Source of the DNA: an uncultured Collinsella sp.
GTDB lineage: Bacteria > Actinomycetota > Coriobacteriia > Coriobacteriales > Coriobacteriaceae
DNA: 6,787 bases
Direction: 5' to 3'
NCBI GenBank assembly: GCA_900552295.1
Contig: URZB01000086.1
Span: 1-6,787 of the forward strand
Shown: positions 1 to 5,670 of the stretch, piece after piece
Numbering within the stretch: position 1 is the stretch's first letter
How the letters are laid out: each line of letters opens with the position of its first letter
Made by a program: the position numbers and the translations under genes
Notes under the pieces: model-generated
The model's input: only the letters and a program-made list of their open reading frames with translations
Database searches by the model: none
What the model was told of the DNA's origin: nothing

Positions 1-49
1 ACGAGATGTAGCTCCGTCTCGTGGGCTCGGAGATGTGTATAAGAGACAG
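1..49 (+). other. Residual Illumina Nextera i7 adapter (not genomic)
   Basis: Bases 1-7 (ACGAGAT) match the 3' end of the Illumina P7 flow-cell sequence. Bases 8-15 (GTAGCTCC) sit where the i7 index lies and are the reverse complement of Nextera index N718 (GGAGCTAC). Bases 16-30 are the Nextera read-2 adapter, and bases 31-49 are the 19-bp Tn5 mosaic end AGATGTGTATAAGAGACAG. All parts are in the correct order with no gaps. This is library-preparation sequence left on the contig end. It should be trimmed and must not be read as a transposon remnant. Confidence 0.98.
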
Positions 50-83
50 CCACTAATCCGGACGATTAAAACTTAATCCAACG

Positions 84-120
84 CAAGATGAGGGCGCCCC
101 TACCAGGCGCCCTCATCTTG
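84..120. terminator. Strong hairpin, probable terminator of a gene beyond the contig end
   Basis: A perfect 15-bp inverted repeat (CAAGATGAGGGCGCC, 84-98, with its complement at 106-120) encloses a 7-base loop. The stem is GC-rich towards the loop. The tail on the plus strand is only moderately T-rich (GTTGAACTTCTG), and the minus-strand tail (CGTTGGATTAAGTTTT) is similar, so it could end transcripts from either side. Most likely it terminates a gene that lay left of position 50. A small inverted repeat, GATTAA-aac-TTAATC, lies just before it at 64-78. The lack of a clean T run is the main doubt. Confidence 0.6.
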
Positions 121-146
121 GTTGAACTTCTGTATTAAAAAGAGGG

Positions 147-280
147 CCGGTTTACTACGACAAAATGGCTCCAGCCGACCACGGCGGGTAATCTACGAAA
201 TTGGCAACGCCTCTACCTGCGGTTTTAATATCACCAAAATGACCCTGGTTGAGATCATTCAATTCGTCGTAGTAAACCGG
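147..280. repeat. 134-bp element bounded by perfect 15-bp inverted repeats
   Basis: CCGGTTTACTACGAC at 147-161 is matched exactly in inverted orientation at 266-280, with 104 bases between. The interior has weaker local structure, for example GCCG-ACCA-CGGC near 174-185. No target-site duplication is evident outside the ends. A TTG-initiated reading frame of 64 codons (122-316) runs through it but lacks a ribosome-binding site and coding character. The element could be a MITE-like or REP-like dispersed palindrome, or a structured leader RNA with a long closing stem; on the plus strand the right arm is followed by a T-rich stretch (286-293). Which of these it is cannot be decided from one copy. 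Confidence 0.6.
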
Positions 281-346
281 GTTACTTTTGTTTGGCTACA
301 AATAGTATCGGTATAGGCACATTTGAATATCGCGATAATTTGGGTG

Positions 347-360
347 GTAAAACGATTTTC
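347..360. promoter_or_regulatory. Candidate LacI/GalR-type operator
   Basis: GTAAAACGATTTTC is an imperfect even palindrome with a central CG: AAA and TTT arms and outer G/C pair up, and 10 of 14 positions are symmetric. Operators of LacI/GalR-family regulators, which often control maltodextrin genes, usually have a central CG flanked by A-rich and T-rich arms. The outer positions do not fit the classical catabolite-response element. It lies about 36 bp upstream of the candidate -35 box. This is a weak call based on shape only. Confidence 0.22.
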
Positions 361-364
361 TAGG

Positions 365-393
365 ACAACCGTTCGCCGATGGTAAACGGATGT
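365..393. promoter_or_regulatory. Inverted repeat upstream of the candidate promoter
   Basis: ACAACCGTT (365-373) and AACGGATGT (385-393) are complementary at 8 of 9 positions, separated by 11 bases. The spacing between arm centres is about two helical turns, which suits a dimeric DNA-binding protein. It ends just before the candidate -35 box at 396. An RNA hairpin is the alternative if transcription starts further upstream. Confidence 0.3.
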
Positions 394-395
394 TG

Positions 396-425
396 TTTAT
401 ACAGCCTGTGTACAAAAGATATACT
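396..425 (+). promoter_or_regulatory. Candidate housekeeping sigma-factor promoter for the glucan enzyme gene
   Basis: TATACT at 420-425 matches the -10 consensus at five of six positions. TTTATA at 396-401 matches -35 at four of six, with an 18-base spacer. Transcription would then start near 431-433, giving a leader of roughly 55 bases. A small dyad, TACA-gcctg-TGTA (400-412), lies between the boxes and could be an operator. An alternative -35 (TTGTTT, 393-398) would need an overlong spacer of 21 bases. Confidence 0.4.
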
Positions 426-445
426 TACATCCAGTGCGTAAAGCC

Positions 446-463
446 CATGGCCCGCAGGCCGTG
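446..463 (+). promoter_or_regulatory. Leader hairpin just upstream of the start codon
   Basis: CATGGCC (446-452) pairs with GGCCGTG (457-463), including one G-T wobble, around the tetraloop CGCA. It ends 23 bases before the ATG at 487. The Shine-Dalgarno match of the gene is poor (only GGA at 477-479), so local mRNA structure may matter for translation here. No T run follows, so it is not a typical terminator. Confidence 0.4.
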
Positions 464-486
464 ATTCTATTGAACTGGACCGAATT

Positions 487-3400
487 ATGAGATTGATTCA
501 CAACAGCCGTCTGCCGCAGTTTCGTACTCCGTTTGGCGCTGTGACCACTGGAACTTCCGTTTCGCTATCGGTGATTTTGGAGGATGCCGACCCCAACCAG
601 GCAACGCTCACCCTGCGCACCTGGGTCGATGAAATCGGTGAGTCTCTGTATCCCATGACGCACGAGGGCGACGGTATATTTACCGTAGAGCTTGAGTGCA
701 CTGAGCCCTGTCTTATCTGGTACAGCTTTATCTGCAACATCGAGGGCCAGCCCGAGGTACGCCTGGGTGCACCGCAGGGTCGCACCGGTGGCGAGGGTGT
801 GACCTACAACTACGCCGAGGTTCCGTCCTTCCAGATTACCGTCTACAAGCACCGAGAGAACCGTCCCACTTGGTACGAGCGCGGTATGGTCTACCAGATC
901 TTCCCCGACCGCTATGCACGCGACGAAAACTGGCGCGAACGCACGCTTGCCGAAGTTGAAAAACCGCGCAAAGGAATCCAGCGCCGCATGGTCGAGGACT
1001 GGAACGAACCGCCCGAGTACGAGCGTGCCGAAGACGGCTCCATCAAGACCTGGCATTTTTACGGCGGCTCGCTCAAGGGTATCCAAAATGACCTGCCCCG
1101 CATTGCCGAGCTAGGCTTTACGGCCATCTACCTCAACCCCATCTTTGAGGCCGCGAGCAACCACCGCTACGACACGGCCGACTACACCAAGATCGACCCG
1201 ATCCTGGGCACCGAGCAGGACTTTACCGAGCTGTGCCAGGCAGCCGAGAAGCTGGGCATCTCCATCATCCTGGACGGCGTCTTCAACCACACGGGCGACG
1301 ATTCGATCTATTTCAACCGCTACGGCAACTATCCCGGCGTGGGCGCCTGGCAGAGCGAGGATTCACCGTGGCGCGATGCGTTTTACTTCCATGAGGACGG
1401 CTCGTATGACTGCTGGTGGGGCGTGGGCAACATGCCCGCCATCAATGAGAGCTCCAAACTGGTGCGCGAGCGGCTCCTGGGCAAGGACGGCGTGATCCGA
1501 AAATGGCTGCGCGCCGGCGCCCATGGCTGGCGTCTGGACGTGGCCGATGAGCTTTCCGATGACTTCCTGGCCGAGATCAAAAAGGCCGTGCTCGCCGAGA
1601 AGCCCGATGCGCTGCTGCTCGGCGAAGTCTGGGAGGACGCCTCCAACAAGATCAGCTATGGCCACCTGCGCCGCTATCTGCAGGGCTCTGAGCTCGACTC
1701 TGCCATGGACTACCCCTTCCGCGATATGGTCATCGGCTTTTTGATGGGCTACAAGAACGCATATCAGGCTGCTGAGGACATCGAGACCCTGCGCGAGAAC
1801 TACCCGCGCGAGGCACTGGCCTGCGCGCTCAATCTGCTTTCGAGCCACGACCGCCCGCGCATTATCTCGGTGCTCGGCGGTGGCCCCGACGAGTCGCAGC
1901 TGCCCGAGAGCGAGCGCAGCAAATGGCGCCTGGACGAGAACTCGATGGGCCTGGCCAAGAGCCGTTTTTGGTTGGCGACGCTCATGCAGATGACCTTCCC
2001 AGGAGTGCCCTCGATCTATTATGGCGACGAGTACGGCCTGGAGGGCCTCACCGATCCGGGCAATCGCCGTACCCTGCCGACCAAGGACCAGCTCCACGAC
2101 TTCGATACGTTGGCCATCGTTAAGAACGCGTCTGCTGTGCGCCGCGCGCTGCCCTTTATGGTCGATGGCGAGATCAAGGCCTTCGCTCTCAACGACGACG
2201 TCTTGGCCTACACCCGCACGGGCAAAGACGGCGAGGCCGCGACGGTTATCATCAACCGCAGCCTGCGCAATTCGCACTGCGTGACGATCCCGGCGCTCGG
2301 CGAATGCGCAAGCGACGTGATCAGCGGCCACGAGTGCGAAATCCACAACGGTACCGTCACGCTCGACCTGTACCCGCTGGGCTCTTCGATCATCTATCAC
2401 CATGCCGAGAAGCGCCTGCAGGAGCCGCTCGACCACGGCGCGGGCGTCGTATGCCACATCACCTCGGTGCCGACCGATGACGGCAAGCCCGGCACAATCG
2501 GTGCGCCCACGCGTCGTTTTATCGACCACCTGGCCGCCATGGGCATGCGCTACTGGCAGGTCCTGCCCGTCAATCCTACGGACTTCTTCCGCTCCCCCTA
2601 TGCCGGCCCCTCGGCCTTTGCAGGCAATATCGACCTGCTGCCCGAGAGCCACGAGGAGCTGGCCGCCGACTTCGTCACCTGGAAGGCCCGCGGCGGCGAG
2701 GATGCCGACCCGCTGTACACGGCGTTTAAACATCGCAACGCTGACTGGCTCGAGAAGTACTGCGTCTACATGGCGGTAAAGAAGCACTTTGAGGGACTGT
2801 CGCGCCACGATTGGCCGGCGGATGTCGCGCGCTACAACGAGCACCTGATCGATGACAAGCGATTCCACGACGAGGCCGAGCTGCAGGCGTACATGCAGTA
2901 TCGCTTTGACCTTGCCTGGTGCGAGCTCATGAACTATGCGCACAAGAAGGGCATCGAAGTCATCGGCGATATCCCCATGTATGTCTCGGATGATTCGGCC
3001 GACGCATGGAGCGAGCCCGAGAACTTCTGGCTGTCCGACACCGGCAAGGCGATTGAGATTTCGGGCGCGCCGCCCGACAACTTTGCGCCCGAGGGCCAGG
3101 TCTGGGGCAACCCCACCTTCCGCTGGGATCACATGAAGGAAAACGGCTATAGCTGGTGGATGGATCGCCTGCGTCGTGCGTTCGCGCTCTACGACCGTGT
3201 GCGCCTGGACCACTTCCTGGGCTTCCATAGCTACTTTAGCATCCCTGCCGGCAAGGCCTGTGCCGACGGCCGCTGGCTGGCTGGCCCGGGCAAGGACCTG
3301 TTCCAGACCGCCTACGACGAGCTGGGTCCGCTTAACTTTATCGCCGAGGATCTGGGCTATCTGACGCCTGGCGTTCGTGCGATGGCTTCGACTTGCGGCT

Positions 3401-3783
3401 TCCCCGGCATGGACGTACTGGAGTTTAGCGACTACGACGTTCGCTGCGGAATTCATCCCACACCGGGCAAGATCCTGTACACCTCGACGCACGACACCTC
3501 TACGCTTGCCGGCTGGTGCACGCGCTCCTTTGCGGGCGGCGACGAGCCGAGCGGCATTGCATTGGCAAGCGAGCTCATGGGCAACGCCCTGGCCAGCGAT
3601 GCGCCGCTCGTTATGATGCCGCTGCAGGACGTGCTGGGGCTGGGCGACGATGCACGTATGAACGTGCCGGGCGTGGCCACGGGCAACTGGACATGGCAGG
3701 CGCAAGAGGCCGACGTTGCGGCAGCCGAGGAGAAAACTGCGAAGCTCCTGCGCAACACTCATAGATTCTGGGGCGAAGCGTGA
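487..3783 (+). CDS. malQ: GH13 neopullulanase-like glycosidase fused to GH77 4-alpha-glucanotransferase
   Basis: This 1098-residue cytoplasmic enzyme should hydrolyse alpha-glucan linkages and transfer maltodextrin chains; no signal peptide is visible. Residues 1-125 resemble the CBM34-like domain that precedes neopullulanases. The GH13 barrel starts at YQIFPDRY (136-143). It carries DGVFNH (263-268), the MPAIN region-V-like motif (316-320), GWRLDVADE with nucleophile Asp351, LLLGEVW with acid/base Glu380, SSHD with Asp455, and YYGDE (511-515). A beta domain (about 560-638) and a linker of about 12 residues lead to GH77. There HITSVP (657-662), SPYAGPSAFAGN (703-714), GDIPMY (827-832), RLDHF with nucleophile Asp908, AEDLG with Glu954 and STHD with Asp1003 are all intact. 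Both active sites therefore look complete. The GH77 part, about 448 residues, is slightly shorter than usual (about 500). The start at 487 keeps the whole N-terminal domain but has a weak ribosome-binding site. The gene ends in tandem stops (TGA TAA). The symbol describes only the C-terminal half; automatic annotation may call it GlgX/MalQ bifunctional. The GH13 substrate (pullulan, cyclodextrin, maltodextrin or glycogen branches) is not fixed by sequence. Confidence 0.93.
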   Translation: MRLIHNSRLPQFRTPFGAVTTGTSVSLSVILEDADPNQATLTLRTWVDEIGESLYPMTHEGDGIFTVELECTEPCLIWYSFICNIEGQPEVRLGAPQGRTGGEGVTYNYAEVPSFQITVYKHRENRPTWYERGMVYQIFPDRYARDENWRERTLAEVEKPRKGIQRRMVEDWNEPPEYERAEDGSIKTWHFYGGSLKGIQNDLPRIAELGFTAIYLNPIFEAASNHRYDTADYTKIDPILGTEQDFTELCQAAEKLGISIILDGVFNHTGDDSIYFNRYGNYPGVGAWQSEDSPWRDAFYFHEDGSYDCWWGVGNMPAINESSKLVRERLLGKDGVIRKWLRAGAHGWRLDVADELSDDFLAEIKKAVLAEKPDALLLGEVWEDASNKISYGHLRRYLQGSELDSAMDYPFRDMVIGFLMGYKNAYQAAEDIETLRENYPREALACALNLLSSHDRPRIISVLGGGPDESQLPESERSKWRLDENSMGLAKSRFWLATLMQMTFPGVPSIYYGDEYGLEGLTDPGNRRTLPTKDQLHDFDTLAIVKNASAVRRALPFMVDGEIKAFALNDDVLAYTRTGKDGEAATVIINRSLRNSHCVTIPALGECASDVISGHECEIHNGTVTLDLYPLGSSIIYHHAEKRLQEPLDHGAGVVCHITSVPTDDGKPGTIGAPTRRFIDHLAAMGMRYWQVLPVNPTDFFRSPYAGPSAFAGNIDLLPESHEELAADFVTWKARGGEDADPLYTAFKHRNADWLEKYCVYMAVKKHFEGLSRHDWPADVARYNEHLIDDKRFHDEAELQAYMQYRFDLAWCELMNYAHKKGIEVIGDIPMYVSDDSADAWSEPENFWLSDTGKAIEISGAPPDNFAPEGQVWGNPTFRWDHMKENGYSWWMDRLRRAFALYDRVRLDHFLGFHSYFSIPAGKACADGRWLAGPGKDLFQTAYDELGPLNFIAEDLGYLTPGVRAMASTCGFPGMDVLEFSDYDVRCGIHPTPGKILYTSTHDTSTLAGWCTRSFAGGDEPSGIALASELMGNALASDAPLVMMPLQDVLGLGDDARMNVPGVATGNWTWQAQEADVAAAEEKTAKLLRNTHRFWGEA

Positions 3784-3808
3784 TAAAACCCCCGATATAG
3801 GGTACAGT
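3780..3808 (+). promoter_or_regulatory. Candidate promoter for the zinc-ribbon gene
   Basis: TACAGT at 3803-3808 fits the TAnnnT -10 pattern. GTGATA at 3780-3785, overlapping the stop codon of the fusion gene, matches -35 at four of six positions with a 17-base spacer. Transcription would start near 3815, upstream of the hairpin at 3828-3849, which would then lie in the leader of the small gene. The call rests on consensus matching alone. Confidence 0.3.
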
Positions 3809-3827
3809 TACAGCTGTTTGAATTTTT

Positions 3828-3854
3828 GCGGGCAGAGCGATCTGCCCGCTTTGT
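3828..3854 (+). terminator. Terminator-like hairpin after the glucan enzyme gene
   Basis: GCGGGCAGA (3828-3836) pairs perfectly with TCTGCCCGC (3841-3849) around a GCGA tetraloop, followed by TTTGT. The 9-bp GC-rich stem with a short T stretch fits a weak intrinsic terminator of the upstream gene. It ends about a dozen bases before the ribosome-binding site of the next gene, so it may instead attenuate readthrough into that gene. Confidence 0.6.
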
Positions 3855-3871
3855 GCTGAAAAGGAAGTATT

Positions 3872-4108
3872 ATGGCGCGCTACGATTACAAGTGCACGAG
3901 CTGCGGCAACGTGTTTGAGGTAGAACACCCCATGTCCGAGACGCCCGAGGTCGTATGCCCCAGCTGCGGTGCCCCGGCATCCAAGACGTTCTCGGCCAGT
4001 GGCATTAAATTTGAGGGCAGCGGTTTCTACAACACCGACCAGCGAAGCGGCGGCTCCAGCACCAGCGCCACAAGCGGCTGCTGCGCCAACTGCCCGCACA
4101 GTCACTAG
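3872..4108 (+). CDS. FmdB-family zinc-ribbon protein
   Basis: A 78-residue protein with the FmdB-type single zinc ribbon. MARYDYKCTSCGNVFEVEH has the usual YDYKCxxC opening, Cys8-x2-Cys11, and CPSCG gives Cys29-x2-Cys32; these four cysteines should bind one zinc. The family was named after a putative regulator of formamidase/acetamidase genes, but its general function is not established and many members are annotated only as zinc-ribbon domain proteins. After the conserved GSGFYNTD segment (49-56), a Gly/Ser-rich linker leads to a Cys/His tail, CCANCPHSH (70-78), which could bind a second metal. A good Shine-Dalgarno (AAGGAAG, 3861-3867) lies just upstream of the ATG. It is cytoplasmic, follows the fusion gene by 88 bases and is closed by a strong terminator. 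A functional link to glucan metabolism is not supported beyond proximity. Confidence 0.88.
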   Translation: MARYDYKCTSCGNVFEVEHPMSETPEVVCPSCGAPASKTFSASGIKFEGSGFYNTDQRSGGSSTSATSGCCANCPHSH

Positions 4109-4113
4109 AAACC

Positions 4114-4155
4114 AAACAGCCCCGCGATCGGCGTTGATCGCGGGGCTGTTTCTTT
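4114..4155 (+). terminator. Strong intrinsic terminator of the zinc-ribbon gene
   Basis: AAACAGCCCCGCGATC (4114-4129) pairs perfectly over 16 bp with 4136-4151 around a 6-base loop and runs into TTTCTTTG. It begins six bases after the stop codon. The A-rich left foot and T-rich right foot make it usable in both directions, which suits its position between convergent genes. Confidence 0.87.
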
Positions 4156-4161
4156 GCTCTA

Positions 4162-4184
4162 TGGGTAGCTAATCAAGCTACCCA
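4162..4184. terminator. Second hairpin in the convergent gap, possible backup terminator
   Basis: TGGGTAGCT (4162-4170) pairs with AGCTACCCA (4176-4184) over 9 bp around the loop AATCA. The plus-strand tail is GGTTTCCTTG, a weak T stretch. It lies ten bases after the stem of the main terminator. The role is inferred from shape and position; it could also be a remnant repeat. Confidence 0.4.
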
Positions 4185-4194
4185 GGTTTCCTTG

Positions 4195-4265
4195 TGAGTT
4201 GCGGTGAAATAAGGACTGTTTGGCGGGCAGAAGCGGCTTTTCAATCCCTATTTCACCGCAACTTA
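4195..4265. repeat. Long imperfect palindrome next to the rsmB stop codon
   Basis: AGTTGCGGTGAAATA (4197-4211) is repeated exactly in inverted orientation at 4249-4263. Pairing continues inward through GGA and TG with two mismatches, giving 22-base arms with 20 matches, and outward by two further pairs. The inner loop of about 23 bases (4219-4241) contains the small palindrome AAGCGGCTT. On the minus strand it begins five bases after the rsmB stop codon, so it would form a very stable 3' structure on the fmt-rsmB mRNA. There is no T run after it, so it is not a standard intrinsic terminator. It may be a REP-like repeat or an mRNA-stabilising 3' end. Confidence 0.6.
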
Positions 4266-4269
4266 GTAG

Positions 4270-5670
4270 TTAGTTGCGGACCAGCCTGGCGCAGAAGTGG
4301 CCGTCGTAGGAGTCGGCGTTTACGGGGACGCTTTGGAAGAGGCCTCGATCGTTTTGGCGTACGGATACGAGCTTCTTGGCCTGATCGAACTCAGGGAGTT
4401 GCAGAATCTGTGCCTCGGAAAGCGGTGCCACGCTAAAGCCGGCGCCCTCAGGAGAAGCAAGGAAAGCATCCACCACCTGCGTGTTCTCCTCGTCGAAGAC
4501 CGAGCACGTCGCATAGATGAGCTCGCCGCCGGCAGCCACGCGCGCAGCAGCCTCCTTGAGCATCGACAGCTGCAGTTTGGGCAGCTCAACCGTCACATCC
4601 TTTTCGGTCAGACGCCACGGGATCTCGGGATGACGACGCATGGTTCCGGTGCCCGAGCACGGCGCATCGATAAACACGGTATCGAACTTGACCCGCTCAC
4701 CGCGCATGGCATCAAACGATGTGAGCACCTCATCAAGCTCGCAGGCATCACCCGAAACCGTACGAACGCCCTGAATACCCGCCTTGTGAAGGCGCGCGAG
4801 ATTCAGGTCACACTTGCGGTCGTGCAAATCGAGAGCAGTGTGCTGGCGGTCGTAGCCGGCACGCTTGGCCTGGCACATCATCACATAGGTCTTGGTGCCA
4901 CGACCGGCACCAATCTCAAGGCAGCTACCAGGGCGCGTGGCAGCCGTGGCGATAAGCTGCGCGTTGAGATCGGATGCCACCGCGGCAGCACGCTCAAACA
5001 CACCGGAAGCAACGGTAACCTGGGCATCAACCGGGGCATGGCAGCCCGGGAAGACAGGCGCGACGAGCTGCGAGATATAAGGATCGGGCTTGGTAGCAAA
5101 GGCGTTCTCATGCAGGGCCAGCGGCGCGGGGGCCAGATTGCCGGCAAAGTTAAGCGCACCCTCAGGCGTGTCGAACGATGCCATAATGCGAGCACACAGC
5201 CAACGCGGTAGACCCATCAGGCGCGACAGACGAACCAAGCGTCGCTCAGACTCATCCACATCGGACGCAGTAGCAAAGTCCTCAACGTTGTCCGCGACCT
5301 TATGCAGCACGGCATTGGCCAAACCGGCGGCAGACTTAGCTCCGCTGCGCACCAGCTCAACACCCTGACTTACGGCAACGCGGCCAGGGGTATGAAGGTA
5401 GAGCATCTCGAAGGCCGAGATACGAAGCGCCATGCGAACACGCGGCGCAAGCTTTTTAGGCTTATCAAGAAACCGATCGAACAGCTCGTCCAAAATACCC
5501 TGCGTGGCGGCAACACCCAGCGCCAAGCGAGCGGCAAAAGCGGAATCGCGCTGGTCAATTGCCTTGGCAGATGCGCGAGAGGACAGCACGTCACGCGCAT
5601 ACATGCCGCGACGGTCGGCCTCCATCAGCACATCGAGCGCAAGCTTGCGCGCGGGAGACAGCTTGCTCAT
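4270..5670 (-). CDS. rsmB: 16S rRNA (cytosine-5) methyltransferase RsmB
   Basis: A 466-residue S-adenosylmethionine-dependent RNA m5C methyltransferase; the E. coli member modifies C967 of 16S rRNA. The N-terminal part, about residues 1-125 (MSKLSPARKLALDVLMEAD onward), is the NusB-like RNA-binding domain that separates RsmB from other m5C enzymes. The Rossmann methyltransferase domain shows CLEIGAGRGTKT (250-261, SAM loop), FIDAPCSGTG (333-342, motif IV, Cys338) and YATCSVFDEEN (386-396, motif VI, with catalytic Cys389). The protein ends in the family's DGHFCARLVRN. The frame stays open upstream to an ATG at 5718, but the start at 5670 is chosen: it forms an ATGA overlap with the fmt stop, has GGGGTG seven bases upstream (5678-5683), and begins where family homology starts. 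The length is somewhat above the 429 residues of E. coli. Translation is probably coupled to fmt. All key cysteines are present. Confidence 0.94.
   Translation of the reverse strand: MSKLSPARKLALDVLMEADRRGMYARDVLSSRASAKAIDQRDSAFAARLALGVAATQGILDELFDRFLDKPKKLAPRVRMALRISAFEMLYLHTPGRVAVSQGVELVRSGAKSAAGLANAVLHKVADNVEDFATASDVDESERRLVRLSRLMGLPRWLCARIMASFDTPEGALNFAGNLAPAPLALHENAFATKPDPYISQLVAPVFPGCHAPVDAQVTVASGVFERAAAVASDLNAQLIATAATRPGSCLEIGAGRGTKTYVMMCQAKRAGYDRQHTALDLHDRKCDLNLARLHKAGIQGVRTVSGDACELDEVLTSFDAMRGERVKFDTVFIDAPCSGTGTMRRHPEIPWRLTEKDVTVELPKLQLSMLKEAAARVAAGGELIYATCSVFDEENTQVVDAFLASPEGAGFSVAPLSEAQILQLPEFDQAKKLVSVRQNDRGLFQSVPVNADSYDGHFCARLVRN

Larger units (their letters stand above)
281..486 (+). 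other. Gene-free leader upstream of the glucan enzyme
   Basis: This stretch has no supportable gene and is AT-rich compared with the coding regions. It holds several short palindromes: a perfect 10-bp one, TATCGCGATA, at 328-337; a LacI-operator-like one at 347-360; and a longer inverted repeat at 365-393. It also holds a candidate promoter (396-425) and a hairpin (446-463). The density of dyads close to the start of a sugar-metabolism gene suggests transcription-factor binding, but no specific regulator can be named from sequence alone. Confidence 0.5.

Noticed and set aside
31..49. Tn5 mosaic end suggesting a natural transposon
   Set aside because: It is embedded in the full Nextera adapter with an index, so it comes from library preparation.
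122..316. A 64-codon TTG-initiated frame through the 134-bp element
   Set aside because: It has no Shine-Dalgarno, uses a rare start and includes both arms of the inverted repeat. The part beginning MTLVEIIQFVVV is hydrophobic but has no upstream signal either. A tiny repeat-encoded peptide cannot be excluded, but the sequence does not support one.
1363..3762. A 799-codon open frame on the minus strand opposite the fusion gene
   Set aside because: It is antisense to a gene with intact catalytic motifs and lies where GC-biased third codon positions suppress stops on the other strand. The product has no recognisable motif and is unusually rich in Arg, Val and Ala. It is a compositional shadow.
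4223..4231. The 9-mer GCGGGCAGA shared between the palindrome loop and the terminator stem at 3828-3836
   Set aside because: The match is short and GC-rich and the flanks diverge after a few bases. Chance is adequate unless further copies are found.
4297..5211. A 304-codon plus-strand frame opposite rsmB
   Set aside because: It is antisense to a well-supported methyltransferase gene, has no ribosome-binding site or family motif, and is Arg/Gly/His-rich, as expected of a shadow frame.
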